A stretch of DNA of 28,134 nt, from positions 3,181,822 through 3,209,955 of the forward strand of contig BFEA01000103.1 of the NCBI GenBank assembly GCA_003427395.1. The letters run 5' to 3'. The stretch is from Chara braunii. Its lineage: Eukaryota; Streptophyta; Charophyceae; Charales; Characeae. Positions 1 to 9,964 of this stretch are shown here, piece by piece (position 1 is the stretch's first letter; the number at the start of each line of letters is the position of its first letter). The translations under genes were made by a program, and so were the position numbers. Below the pieces are notes generated by a model. It was not told where the DNA came from. It did not search any database and saw nothing but the letters and a program-made list of their open reading frames with translations.

Positions 1-1025
1 GGAGGAGGATGATGGGGAGGGGGAGAGACAGCAGTCGCAGGATGATTACTAGTCCCAGTCTGTTGAGAGGGTGCCGAAGGAGGGATGGGATGGACAGAGG
101 ACTTAACATCGTTCAGTTTTGTTTCCATTTTTTCTAACACCTCCATACATCTCCTAACCAGACTAACCTGCTTGTCTTGAGATCTCTTAACATTGTCGAG
201 TTCCATAAGTAATAGACCGGCGTCAAGCGGGCTCAAATTCGGAAAGCCGGTCAAAATCGGATCATCGAGACATGCTCGCCCTGAAGCAGGGTGGACCGGT
301 GGAGATCCACCCATCTCATCTTGAGGCCTTTTCCGATTGTCAATATCGTCGACTACCGGCTCCTTACCATTCCTGCCTCGCTTGGGCTCACCTACTACTC
401 TTTCAATCTCCTTCCAAATCTTCTTATTTTCTTCTTCAGTCTGAGCCTGATGCTGTTTGTCAAGCTCCTCCATCTTCAAATTGATGATCCTGGCCATACG
501 TGCCTCTTTCTCCGCCTGACGAGATTCTTCTTCCACCAGCCGTTTCTTTTCTTCTTCCTTGGCAATTCGTGCTTGCTCCTCCTTAAGCAGGCGATCTTCG
601 GCTTCGCGTCTCCTATCCTTCTCTTCCCGCCTATTGTTCACCAGTTCTCTCAACAGGGAGACAACTTCCCCATTGTTGGGGCGTTGCCTAGGTGCCAAGG
701 AAGCAACGGGAGGAATAGGTGGCAGAGAAGGAGCCGTACGCCGGTAAGGAACCACAACAGAGGAGGATGGAGGAAATGATGTCGAAGGCGGGACAACCAG
801 TTGCTGATGGTGGAATGGAGCTTGACTAATTGGCGGCGCCGACGGAGCGTATAATGCTTGAGGAAGCGGGTAGGACGATGGGCCGGTGCCGAAACGGTTG
901 ACCGGTGTACCAGAGATCAAACCCTCCTAGTATTGAAGATATAGGCAATTCCTGACCATGTGCCCCGGCTGCCGGCAATGATAGCAGAGTCGCTCGAACG
1001 AAGGGTATTGACCCCCATCCGCCAT
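1..1025 (-). pseudogene. CCHC zinc-knuckle / coiled-coil protein, 3' end outside window, one in-frame TAG
   Basis: Reading the minus strand from an ATG at 1025-1023 (in-frame TGA just upstream at 1031-1029) gives a frame that runs to the window edge, about 341 codons, with one interruption, TAG at 929-927 (codon 33). Residues 14-27 read CYHCRQPGHMVRNC, a perfect CX2CX4HX4C zinc knuckle, the nucleic-acid-binding motif of retroelement Gag and of some cellular RNA-binding proteins. After the TAG the same frame continues with a Pro/Ser/Ala-rich linker (about residues 40-118). A strongly charged Glu/Arg/Lys region follows (about 120-220, for example REEKDRRREAEDRLLKEEQA), very likely a coiled coil, and then a Ser/Pro-rich part. 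About 308 codons without a stop after the TAG, with protein-like composition, argue against chance. No protease or RT is visible nearby, so Gag-like element and multicopy host gene both remain possible. A sequencing error at the TAG is also possible. Confidence 0.6.
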
Positions 1026-1099
1026 AGCTCACTAACGTCGAATCGCACACACAGAAATGCTGATAATACCACCCGCCCTTAACGACCGAAGTTGACAAG

Positions 1100-1840
1100 C
1101 CAACTCACGAACGAAACAAAAAACACGACCAACAAAACAAGTTTCCACAACAAACGGTTCACCGGAGTTGGTCAGAATAAACAATCGGAAATAAATAACA
1201 GATTCCATGCATAAGAGAAGGGAAAAGGAAAGAACGAACTAAGATGAGAGAAGAGAATGGAGGGAGTGATGAGAAGCAGAAGGGAGGGGAGAAGATATCG
1301 GCCAAAAACACTCATGTGAGGAGATGAGATAGGATCAGGCCGATCAGATCAGATCTCTGAAGGCGATTACACCATTCGACGAATAACGAAGTGGTTCCAA
1401 TTGCTACCAAACAGTGAGTAAGGTGAACGCAAAACAGCTGTGTTTGGGCCGCGTGGGAAAAACAGAGTTGAAAAGAGGCATGGGGGAGATCAGAGGAAAC
1501 AAAAAATCAGAAGAGAAGATGTGGACACAAGATGGAGAAAGTAAGAAAACAAACATAGAAAGTCATGAGACATGTACGCGAAAAACGTCACTTTTGAAAA
1601 TATTAGAAGGCAAAAACCCCGTGTCGAACTTGTGGAAATCCCTATGATCGTTTCAACTACCCCGCCAGAGGTCGTATCATCAGGGGATGAGAACGCGTAA
1701 CAGGGCAACTCAAAAGTAGGTATTTATACGAAAGAAAAGAACCGGCGTGTCAGCTATCTCACCAAAAGGTCCTACTACGTACTTCACACAGCATAAACAG
1801 AGAGCGGAGCGAAATTTGAAACTGGGGAAACCCCAGGAAA
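1100..1840. other. Purine-rich region without recognisable gene
   Basis: The stretch is rich in A and G (gagaag-type runs at about 1215-1340 and 1480-1560). It has short open frames on both strands that match no domain I know. It could be the upstream region of the zinc-knuckle gene on the minus strand. I see no clear TATA box or other defined signal. Confidence 0.4.
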
Positions 1841-1843
1841 GAG

Positions 1844-2095
1844 GCGGGAAAGACCAAAGCATAGATGGTGCTAAGAAGGGGAGGGAGCGACACGAGAAAG
1901 GATAGAGCTGCCATAACCTGAAAAACCCTGAAAACCGTCACGTTAGAAACTAGGGAGTGGGAAAATAGATAGTGAGGAAACACAGATAAGACGCGGGAAA
2001 GACCAAAGTGTAGACAAAGCTCAGAAGAAAGGGGAGAGACATGGAGTAGGGTAGAGCAGCCATATCCAAGAAGCCCTGAAACCCGTCGTGTCAAA
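1844..2095. repeat. Tandem duplication, unit about 149 bp
   Basis: Two diverged copies, starting at 1844 and 1993, share GCGGGAAAGACCAAAG and a similar tail (tagagctgccataacc versus tagagcagccatatcc, then ccctgaaaaccgtc versus ccctgaaacccgtc). Open frames across it simply follow the duplication. Confidence 0.6.
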
Positions 2096-2238
2096 AGATT
2101 GGAAGTAGGAACAGATGTAAGAGATAATTGTAGAAATAAGATAAGGAATAGAGCGAACTAACCGAAAAAGGCGAGAAGCGGGAAAACAGGGCGTAGATTT
2201 GAAAAGAATAGGAAGCAGTTAGATCAGACGGGAAGGAG

Positions 2239-2745
2239 AAGAGGTTGAAGCGAAGACTTCCCGCGCTGCGGTAGAAGCCAGATGCCGAATCAACCGTACC
2301 CCGAGGAATCGATCCGCCTGAAGTCAAGATAAGCAGTTGAGCTCGACGTGACTATGAATGTCTCCGCGAGGTTCAGCGGCACAACAGTAGACTGGAGTAG
2401 GAATCGTTCTGAGATGATACGACCCCATACTAAAGAAAGTAATACGGGTCACAGCGAGCAGGAGCAGATGCTACGAAATGAGGAGCAGATGCTACGAAGG
2501 GGAAGAGGTCGAAGCGAAAACTTCCCATGCTGCGGTAGAAGCCAGATGCCGAATCAACCATACGCCGAGGAGTTGATCCGCATGAAGTCGAGTTAAGCAG
2601 TTGAGCTCGGCGTGAGTGTGAATGCCTTCACGAGGTTCAGCGGAGCAGGAACAGACTGGAGTTGGAAGTTTTGAGATGATATGGTCTCGTACTAATGAAA
2701 GTAGTACGGGCCACGGTGCGCAGGAGCAGATGCTACGAAATGAGA
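2239..2745. repeat. Tandem duplication, unit about 260 bp
   Basis: Copy one begins near 2239 and copy two near 2500. Shared landmarks are GGTAGAAGCCAGATGCCGAA at about 2270 and 2534, AAGCAGTTGAGCTCG at about 2331 and 2595, and GGAGCAGATGCTACGAA, which occurs three times (about 2460, 2482 and 2724). Identity looks around 80-85% by eye. The short open frames inside are not conserved between the copies, so I do not call a gene. Confidence 0.65.
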
Positions 2746-3410
2746 GGACCAGGGAGGGGAAGTGGAACAATAAATACTGACGAGTAGCCGACTGTCGACC
2801 TGCAATGTGAGGTACGAGTCCCAGAAACCATGGGTGCTAGAGGCCCGTTACTGGCCGGCCCAGACCCGAACTCGTCCTGACCCCAGGGCCGGTAACTTCT
2901 GAAATTAAGAGTCCAAAAGAGACAAGATCGAAACCCACTGGTTCCAAACCCCCCATCGATTTCGAGAGAATTTTCCCAAATACTTTGAAAACGAACCAAG
3001 AGGAATTTTTTTTAACCATAGTTCCCTTCTCAAAACACCCAACTTCTTTACCAAATTTTAAATAAAAAATAAAATTAAAAAAAATAATTTTAATTTTTGA
3101 AGTTTTGTATTTTGTTTTGGCCCGGCCAGGCAAGTGGTCCTGGACCACTCTGGAAGCCCAACTATCTAAACAATTTTTTTTTCTTTTCCTGAAAGTATCA
3201 CGACGTAAGTTACCGGATCCCAATGGATTATCGAGGGTGCGAAAAATTGCCCAAATAAGTGATTGGATCGTTATGTTTTGGAGTAGTCCTGTGGAAGAGT
3301 CTGTCTGAGATGAGGATAATACCGATCTGGTCTCTCACGATCAATTGCGCAATGTTCATTCCCCATGGTTATAAAATTTATAATTAGGGTAGATGATGGT
3401 ATATCCCATG
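2746..3410. other. Intergenic, with AT-rich core
   Basis: An A/T-dense stretch at 3040-3100 is followed by mixed sequence. A minus-strand frame of 128 codons (2837-3223) covers the low-complexity part and resembles nothing known. I see no gene here. Confidence 0.4.
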
Positions 3411-3414
3411 GAGA

Positions 3415-3506
3415 ATTCGTATGTCTGCTGTCTAGTTTGATTGTCGATTTGGTTTCTCTGATTCGTATGTCTACTGTGTAGTTTGATTTTTGATTTGGTC
3501 TTCCTG
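3415..3506. repeat. Tandem duplication, unit 46 bp
   Basis: Two copies of ATTCGTATGTCT...AGTTTGATT...GATTTGGT start at 3415 and 3461, in an AT-rich block that precedes the G-rich repeats. Confidence 0.6.
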
Positions 3507-3834
3507 TTTTTTGAATTTATGATTTTCACGGTCTGAGTGACTCCTTAAAAACCCTCTTAAAGGTTTCATTCTCAGAATTACGGTCTGTGTGACTTCCTGA
3601 ACCACGGGTTCGGAAAATCAGAGTCGAAAGTCCGAATGGACATCAGAATTGGTTTTTCTACTGTGCTTATCTACAGTGATCGTACGGTCTTGTTTGTTTC
3701 CTGATTTCGAGATTCTATTTAGAATGATTTTCTGAATGTTCGATTCAAAGTCAAAGAGGTAGGTTTTGGTTTTGACTTTCTTGTTTCTGTCTAATAATCT
3801 GGAGAGATGTTATGTTCTTAAAACTTCGGTTAAG

Positions 3835-5035
3835 AATGAGCGAGAGAAGGGGTTACCGTGTTAGGGTTGTCTATGGGGGACTTTTCCAACATGGAGAAGG
3901 TTGGAAGAGGGGTTGGGGGACCGTCGTTCTGCAAGGACAGGCATTTGGTGGGAACTGCTTGTTCTTTAGGGAGCGGTGGTCTGTTAGGGTGCTTGTCCTG
4001 AGCTGGGGTCATTGAGGAGAAGCGGGCTCCTCTTGACGGGGGCAGCTCAAGGATAGGAGGGCGAGGGATTTGGTAAGAACGAGGGCAATGTTATTCTCTT
4101 CACAGCGGAGAGGTGTTGTCTTCTCCTTTCCCCTCTGTGTTGTGGAGAGAATGGGAGGGTAGCTCCAAAGCTTGCCCCGACATCTCAATCGTTTTGTAAT
4201 AATCTGTATAGATTTCATTTTTCAATTTCGGTTCAAAATGAGCATGCAGGGGAGTAGAGGATTCTAAATTCTCGTTTGGTAATGGGAGGTGGTTTTCAGG
4301 TTTGTCCTTAGGGGACCGTCCCATATGGAGAGGGTAGGGATGGAGGTTGGGGGAACCACTATTCTGCGGGGACTAGCTTTTGGTGGGAACTGCTCGTTCT
4401 TGAGGGAGTGGTGGTTTGCTAGGGGGTTTGTCCCGAGCTGGGGTCAATAAGGGGAACGGGTCGCCCTTAGACGGGGCCAGCTTTTGGACAAGAGGGAAGG
4501 TCTTTTTTTACTAGAAGGTAGGGCAAATTTGTTTCTCTGCACGATGGAGAGGTGATGCCCTCTCCTTTCCCCTCTTCGTCGTGGAGAGAAGGAGTCACCG
4601 TGGAGGGATGAGGTGGTTTTAGGGTTGCCCTTGGGAGACTTTTCCAGCATGGAGAAGGTTGGAAGAGGGGTTGGGGGACCGTTGTTCTGCAGGAACAGGC
4701 TTTTGGTGGGAACTGCTTGTTCTTTAGGGAGCAGCGGTTTGTTAGGGGGCTTGTCCTGAGTTGGGGTCATCGAGGAGAAGGGGGCTCCTCTCGACGGGGG
4801 CAGCTCAAGGACAGGAGAGCGAGGAATTTTGGAAAGATCGAGGGCAATGCTAATTCTCTTCACAGCGGAGAGGTGCTATCTTGTCCTTTCCCCTCTGTGC
4901 TGTGGAGAGAATGGGAGGGTAGTTTTAAAGTCTTTCTTCTACTCCTTTCATAAATCGTCAGAAGCCGTTGGGGTGGTCTTTTTTTCAAAAAATTTGCCTA
5001 TTTCTGAAGTTTTTTACAGTAATTTTCTTAGTAAT
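3835..5035. repeat. Three diverged copies of a G-rich unit (325-430 bp apart)
   Basis: Copies span about 3835-4165, 4250-4590 and 4592-4935. Landmarks in each are a 'tatgg/catgg agaggg/agaagg' box (3889, 4323, 4647), a 'tttggtgggaactgct' box (3945, 4379, 4703), a 'gtccTGAGcTGGGGTCA' box (about 3995, 4431, 4752) and a 'CTCTCCTTTCCCCTCT' box (4118 region, 4560, 4882 region). Copies one and three are closer to each other than to copy two. A more diverged relative lies at 13560-14100. The 3' flank at 4985-5038 resembles 24205-24270, which links this array to the repeats at 23.5-24.27 kb. Frames of up to 139 codons inside it are not conserved between copies. Family unknown. Confidence 0.65.
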
Positions 5036-5179
5036 GGGACGCTGGGCCCGGTTCCCAGTTAGTGTCAATTTGTGAAGGTATGGTTGTATCTACGGGACAC
5101 TGGACCCGGTTTCCAGCAGGTGCTGCTCCCCACCAATAGATGGAGCTCCTTTAAAATTAATGAAAAAAAAAAAAAAAAA
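5036..5179 (+). mobile_element. Retroposon 3' tail with two SL1 hairpins, SL2 and poly(A)
   Basis: Stem-loop SL1 occurs twice: GCTGGG/CCCAGT around 5041-5059 and ACTGGA/TCCAGC around 5099-5117, each with a 7-nt loop. SL2 (GCTCC...GGAGC) lies at 5126-5147, followed by a run of about 18 A at 5162-5179. The order SL1-SL1-SL2-poly(A) matches other copies in the window and fits the 3' end of a LINE or SINE inserted on the plus strand. The body of the element upstream is not recognisable. Confidence 0.6.
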
Positions 5180-5640
5180 AACTTCAGTAGGCCTCCCAAT
5201 TCCCCCTTAAGTGCGAAATTACTAATGAGAATTTTTTTTTCAAACTTTCAGACTGCAAATGATTATCCGACAAAGAATTCAGAAAATAAAATACAGCACA
5301 ATATTCGGAAGTACTTAGATGAGAGTACACGCAGTTTCGAGAATGATAACTGCAAGAGGGATTTCCCATACCATTTTAAAAAAACGAATTCCGGAAAATC
5401 AAAATAACGGGAAATTGCAAAAGGAGATCGAAATTTAAAAAAAAAAGATATTATGGATTTCTAACAACAAAATTTTGAATTTTCAGAAGAAAAACGAAAA
5501 CGAAAATTTCAGGTGTTGCGCTATTGCGATTTTCCACAACAAAATAGCCGGAAAATAAAATCCAAGAAAAAAATAAAAATCGATTTTCGGCAGTGAGGTC
5601 AAAATCGTGATTTGGGGGGCTAACTAGTGTGCTCTAATCA
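5180..5640. other. AT-rich region, possible short exon
   Basis: The sequence is A-rich. A polypyrimidine tract ending in tttcag at about 5250 is followed by some 50 open codons to a stop at 5407, which could be a 3' splice site and exon. Composition alone could also produce this. No domain is recognised. Confidence 0.2.
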
Positions 5641-5793
5641 ATCAATCAAGACTAATCAGCTACCTAGTGCCCGCACACGTGTCAGATCAGGTTGTCCTGA
5701 TTCACGTGCGGTGTTCCGATACCAACTGTTACATGCCCAGTTAGGCAATGTACATATATAACCGAGGATCTGCAATGTGATAAAAAGGACTGA

Positions 5794-6246
5794 ATGGACA
5801 ATGAAGTGCAAGTAGAATCTCAACAAGCAGTGTGCATTCCGATACATACAAGAATGGTGTTTTATAGCGCAGTGGAAGACTTAGATACAAGTCGTGACCT
5901 GATCGGGACTGACCTCCTTCACGTAGTACAAGATAGTGCGACAGAATGTCAGAATACCAATGATAAACCCACTCAATGTTGCAATGCAGATAAACATACA
6001 TCATCTTCATTACACGGTGTGAAGAGAGCCTTGCGCTACACACAGGAAGAATGCGCCAGGTCCAAATCATGCACACACGAAGAGGAGGGAAACAAACGAA
6101 GAAGGAGGGGGGAAGATGAGAATGTCATCAACACCAAGTCTTCGTTACAAGTCTCAGATAACCCCTCGTCAAAATGTCTGAAGCCCAACATCGAGTTTGG
6201 ATCCAAATGTCACCAAGCTCTCTCGCATATTCTGTTGATGCAGTGA
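5794..6246 (+). CDS. Hypothetical protein, 150 aa
   Basis: The frame starts at ATG 5794 and ends with TGA at 6244-6246. A TATATAA-like box at about 5755-5761 lies some 35 bases upstream of the ATG, so the 5' untranslated region would be very short or the box may be accidental. The product is hydrophilic and mixed in composition, unlike the low-complexity frames around it. It has several cysteines (for example in TQCCNAD and ARSKSC) and a basic cluster followed by acids (NKRRRRGEDE) that could be a nuclear localisation signal. I see no membrane segment or signal peptide and recognise no family. It may be one exon of a larger gene or a decayed gene. Confidence 0.35.
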   Translation: MDNEVQVESQQAVCIPIHTRMVFYSAVEDLDTSRDLIGTDLLHVVQDSATECQNTNDKPTQCCNADKHTSSSLHGVKRALRYTQEECARSKSCTHEEEGNKRRRRGEDENVINTKSSLQVSDNPSSKCLKPNIEFGSKCHQALSHILLMQ

Positions 6247-6249
6247 AGT

Positions 6250-6780
6250 CAGATAGCGAGAGGGTGAAAGGGAGATAGTGGACTGAGACGAGGAAGAAGA
6301 AGAACTCTCTCCCTCTCTCTCACGTGCCAGGTACTAACCTGTGAAGTTGGCGTTGTGCTGCAGGTACCTCGAAGACGAAGCTGGAGCTATGGCGCTGCAG
6401 GTAAGTCTCGCTGGCCTCCGCCCAATCTCTCTCTCTCTGTAGTACTGCTCTAGCTCCTATGGCGCCTAGCGCTACTACTACTCTTGCAGCGCTCCTCCAG
6501 AGTGTTGTTGGCGAATCCTGCAGACTACCTCCTGCCTCCTGAACTGCACGTGAAGTGTCTGGGAAGTACCTAGGAACTACCTGCAGTCTGAAGGGCAGGC
6601 CAGTCCTATATAGTGCTGGCCCATCCAGGAGGTTGCTCTTGCCAATGCCAAAACGTGCCAGACCCTGGCGTTGAAGCTCAACCAGGGGGTGTCTTGAATA
6701 CAAGCCCAAAATGGTCGGTGCTAAAACCCTGGTTTGGTGCCTGAGTTTCAAGGCAAGTCGAACTCGTGAGGGTCTGAAAA
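6250..6780. other. No clear gene; weak minus-strand frame
   Basis: A 143-codon minus frame (6320-6751) is GC-rich and arginine/leucine-rich and matches no domain I know. A consensus 5' splice site (CAG followed by GTAAGT) occurs on the plus strand at about 6396-6404, and CT repeats occur at 6305-6322 and 6429-6440. Confidence 0.25.
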
Positions 6781-6796
6781 TGGCCCTCAGTTTCAG

Positions 6797-6950
6797 GCTG
6801 AAAACACTCAGATCGGAAAGGCCCTGATTTAGCCTGAAACGACACAGGGTCTGTAGGCCCTTGTTTTCAGGCTTTCAGGCTGAAACGATACGGGGCCTGT
6901 AGGTCCTTGTTTTCAGGCTTTTGGCCTGAAAACGTCACGGGCCTGAAAGT
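6797..6950. repeat. 46-bp tandem repeats rich in CCTGAAA/TTTCAGG
   Basis: CTGAAAC or CTGAAAAC recurs at 6834, 6880 and 6926, a period of 46 bp, with an earlier related copy at about 6797. Each unit holds 'gg..ctgtaggcccttgttttcaggc' or a variant of it. TTTTCAGGC at 6910-6918 pairs perfectly with GCCTGAAAA at 6924-6932 around a 5-nt loop. Confidence 0.6.
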
Positions 6951-7082
6951 GACCCGTGCAGCCTATTGTAGGCGCATCATGTAACACACAACGTGTACCC
7001 AGGGCACAACCGCCTGAGCCCTGGGCTCAACTGTACACCACAACCCTTTGCTTATGGAAAGAGCGTGGAGGCTCACGTTGCT

Positions 7083-7327
7083 TTATAACCAACTGGCATG
7101 TTTCAACTGTCTGAGTACCCACATTTGGAAAAATTGTCGAGAATAGGCCTCACATGGATATTCAGACCCGCCTTCACTTAGGGCGGACACGAGGCTTGCT
7201 GGAAGCCACAACCCATAACACTTGTATGCCTGATAGGGCTCTGCGAGGCTCATTCCTCGCATTCCATCCCCCTTAGCTTCGAAAGTCCGCTGAGACGCTT
7301 CTACACAGGTGCCTTCCTCTTCAGTCT
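7083..7327 (-). other. Sequence downstream of the integrase fragment, function unclear
   Basis: Directly after the integrase stop, another minus frame (7331-7083, 82 codons) overlaps it by a few bases. It shows no known domain. By position it could be the non-coding 3' part or LTR of the same element, but I find no paired LTR. Confidence 0.25.
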
Positions 7328-7785
7328 TCATTCGTACTTAGCCACAATCTGAGGTGATGTCTTGACAAGCTCCTGTCTTGTGAACCAACGATCTTCTTTT
7401 GGATCTGTATGATACTTGAACCTGACCCGATACTCCCTCATAGGTTTAGGTGATGTCTTGACAAGCTCCTGTCTTGTGAACCAACGATCTTCTTTTGGAT
7501 CTGTATGATACTTGAACCTAACCCGGTACTCCCTCATAGGTTTGGGCGGTCTACCCCTGCCAGCAGGTTTGGGAACATGCAAATCTATGTGTTTCAAGAT
7601 GTCGTCGACATCCACGTGGCCATCCATGGTTGAGGGCAGCATTGACCTTTTTATTGGGAACAAATCTGTCTCAGCAAAAGGTGCAAGTTTGGAAGTATGA
7701 AATACAGGGTAAGTGCGCAAATAACCAGGGATTCTGATAACGTACGAGGGACCATCTAGATCACTACCCACAATGTCGAGGACTC
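7328..7785 (-). pseudogene. Ty3/gypsy-type integrase C-terminus with chromodomain-like tail, truncated
   Basis: The frame is open from just after an in-frame TGA (about 7786-7784) to a stop at 7330-7328. It contains YPVFHTSKLAPF, the region following the integrase core in Ty3/gypsy Pol proteins (HPVFHVSxLKP-like). A linker with VDDILKHIDLHVPKPAGRGRP follows, and then a chromodomain-like segment (EYRVRFKYHTDPKEDRWFTR). In chromoviruses that domain guides integration to chromatin. The 32-residue segment SPKPMREYRV...LVKT occurs twice in tandem and in frame because 96 bp (7352-7447) is repeated at 7448-7543. The copies are nearly identical, differing at a few third-position-like sites. No integrase catalytic core, RT or protease lies upstream (at higher coordinates), so this is a fragment. 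The assignment rests on motif resemblance only. Confidence 0.65.
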
Positions 7786-7789
7786 AATA

Positions 7790-8150
7790 TTGGCTCTGGA
7801 TATACATGGACCATTTGTTTTGCCCAAGGTTGGGGGTCGTTTGCATCTCGGTCACAAAATACTTTGCTTTTCTTTGTTTTCCTTTGATTTTCGCATAGAA
7901 AATACAAGAAAATTAAAACACTTTGTGTCCGTTTTATCCCATGACGAATCTAGACACCTAATGCATGTGGAACATGTGTTACCCTGTCCTCTAGGTGGCT
8001 GCCTCTAGATGTCATGTTGTTGTACCCAATTGAAGAATCACCAATAACTACTCTAGATGTCCTATAGACACCTGTTTCTAGATGTCTTATAGACGCCAAT
8101 AACTATTGATTGGTGATTGTTCAAAGTTCAAATGGAAGCATGTGGCGGAC
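7790..8150. other. Intergenic, short local repeats
   Basis: Short repeated phrases (tctagatgtc and 'tatagac[ag]cc' variants at about 8015-8100) and a near-palindromic pair of 'ccaataacta' segments occur. No gene is recognised. Confidence 0.35.
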
Positions 8151-8153
8151 CTC

Positions 8154-8567
8154 CTATAAGTACTCTGGGAGATCTAAGGTTGGCTGGTGAGTGGCGGACA
8201 AGAGGAGGTTGTCCACCACATTCACATTGGGTCCATGTATCCTTATGATGTCTAGCCCGTAAGACAATGTGAGCAAGAAAGGATCTAGTGTTGCCCATTT
8301 GGAAGCTAAAGAGAGTTTTGGAGAGCAAGAAAGGAAGCTAAAGAGAGCAATAAAGGATCTGGTGTTGCCCAGTTGTCGTCTTCCGCCTCCATATCCTCCA
8401 CCAGCTGCCCTTCTCAATCTTCTACCTTCCTTTTGGAAGACCTGCTCCTCCCTTTCGTCGCCCTCCTTCATCTGTCCAACCTTCCTGTCGTCGTCTTCCG
8501 CCTGCTCCTCCACCTCCACGTCGTCTCCATCCTCCTTGTCCTCCCCCTCATTGTTTTCCTCCGCCAT
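8154..8567 (-). CDS. Questionable acidic ORF, 137 aa
   Basis: The first about 40 residues are almost entirely Glu/Asp/Lys/Arg (for example EDGDDVEVEEQAEDDDR), and a Gly/Arg patch follows (AAGGGYGGGRRQ). The rest looks like ordinary non-coding translation. The acidic start could be an acidic disordered region of a real first exon or just a GAG/GAT-rich low-complexity tract. The nucleotide repeat of 'aaggatct[ag]gtgttgccca' at about 8279 and 8354 crosses the 3' half. I would not rely on this as a gene. Confidence 0.15.
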   Translation of the reverse strand: MAEENNEGEDKEDGDDVEVEEQAEDDDRKVGQMKEGDEREEQVFQKEGRRLRRAAGGGYGGGRRQLGNTRSFIALFSFLSCSPKLSLASKWATLDPFLLTLSYGLDIIRIHGPNVNVVDNLLLSATHQPTLDLPEYL

Positions 8568-8589
8568 CTTGTCTACCTCCCTGTTGTCT

Positions 8590-8800
8590 GCCGTACTAAT
8601 ATAATAGAAAGAATAGTATTATTAATAATATTTAATATATTATGGAATTTATGGGTACAATCTGGTATATAATACTATATAATATGAATAATACTATATA
8701 TTAGCATATATGTAACATATATATACATATTATATAATATAATATATAACACATGTACTCGTACATGCATTTTTATGTACATACACGTACTCGTACATTG
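8590..8800. repeat. AT microsatellite and palindrome-rich region
   Basis: TA-dense sequence (tatataatataatatataac) is followed by repeated GTACTCGTACA at about 8756 and 8787, with nearby GTACAT palindromes. It could be an easily melted DNA region. There is no gene. Confidence 0.6.
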
Positions 8801-8989
8801 TGCTACCCAAAATTTTCTCATGTTTCTGCTCAATCTTGCACTTGGTTGTACTTCGGTGCATATTATATGTTATTTTTCTATACGAGCATGTGTTTCATCT
8901 AGTTTCTGTCATGTTTTTTCCCAATCTTGCGCTAAGTAGTACTTTGATTCCTATTGATATGCTTCTTCTTCACATGAGAGGCGGTTAAA

Positions 8990-9960
8990 GGAGGCCTTCA
9001 TTTTCAAACAATTTCTCACGTCATTTATAACAAACCCAAGTGTCATTTTAACCAAACTTGCCACCAATTCAAAGAGTGGAAAAAAACTACTCAAAAAAAA
9101 AAAAAAAAACTATAGTACTTCGATTCATGAAATGATGCCAACATTCAGACTTCAAAAATCTTGAGAAAGTTTAGAAATCGCATCAAAAGAAATTCCAATC
9201 GCCTAAATAATACCTAATTTGCCACACACCATCCTTAAACCAAAACAAAAACAACCAAAAACAAATTGCAGTGAGTCTCCCGCTGTGAACACGTGAGCAT
9301 GCTCTGCCTACTAGCTCTGCTGGCATGTCCTATCCCTCTACCACTTAGTCGGCTGAACCGTGTCTTCCTTCTCCTCTCCACGGTGGCCCCCTCCCTCGTC
9401 ACGCCATCTATCCTAGCCCTTTTGGTTCACGTCAGTATGAGACACCCACTACTACTATTACTGTGTCGCTCAATCTTATCCGCTTCCCTCTTCGCCTCCT
9501 TTCCCTTAATACTGCCACATTCTTCACACCATGCCTGTTCTCTCTCGGATGCTGCGTTGACCGACGCCTGTCTCATTCGGTTACTTCTGCTTGTCAGCAT
9601 TTGGGGTCCTCGCTGACCTCCTTATGCCACACACTTCTTCCGTTGTCTGACTTGTGCTCTGGTTGCTGATGTGCCTTCTGCCTTATTGTCTCGTATGTAC
9701 GTGCTCCGCCCCATTTGCCGCCACGTCGCTCAGGTGTCCAAACTTATTCGGCATGGTGTGCCCAATCGATGGATGACGCCAAATTCCAATCTGGTAAACC
9801 CGTAGTGCATCCACTGAACTCCAGGTCACATGGCGATGGCGGGTCTCAGCAGTAGCAATGAAGGGGGTGCGATGCCATTCATATTCTTGTTTATAACACT
9901 ATAATGAATTTTATCAATGCTTTTGGGATGCCGGATCCTTCCCCCACCAGTAGACGGAAG
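8990..9960. other. Intergenic; poly(A) run and leucine-rich frame without support
   Basis: A poly(A) run lies at about 9093-9109, possibly a retroposon tail without a recognisable body. A 107-codon plus frame at 9293-9616 is extremely Leu/Ser-rich because the DNA is CT-rich. I regard it as chance. Confidence 0.35.
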
Positions 9961-9964
9961 AAAA

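Noticed and set aside
291-779. Plus frame of 162 codons, Phe/Leu-rich
   Set aside because: Antisense of the charged coiled-coil region; Phe/Leu/Ser is what Lys/Glu/Arg codons give on the other strand.
826-1098. Minus frame of 90 codons
   Set aside because: It lies in a different phase over the zinc-knuckle frame and destroys the CX2CX4HX4C motif, so the other phase is the real one.
3812-4953. Frames of 67-139 codons in the G-rich units
   Set aside because: Not conserved between the three units; stops and shifts fall at different places.
6396-6404. Consensus 5' splice site CAG/GTAAGT
   Set aside because: No supported exon before it and no matching acceptor with an open frame; a single consensus match is expected by chance.
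7083-7331. Separate gene after the integrase fragment
   Set aside because: No domain, overlap with the integrase stop and no sign of conserved coding; most likely element sequence.
9293-9616. Leu-rich plus frame of 107 codons, looks like membrane helices
   Set aside because: CT-rich DNA gives Leu/Ser/Pro by composition; no conserved motif, no start context and no partner.
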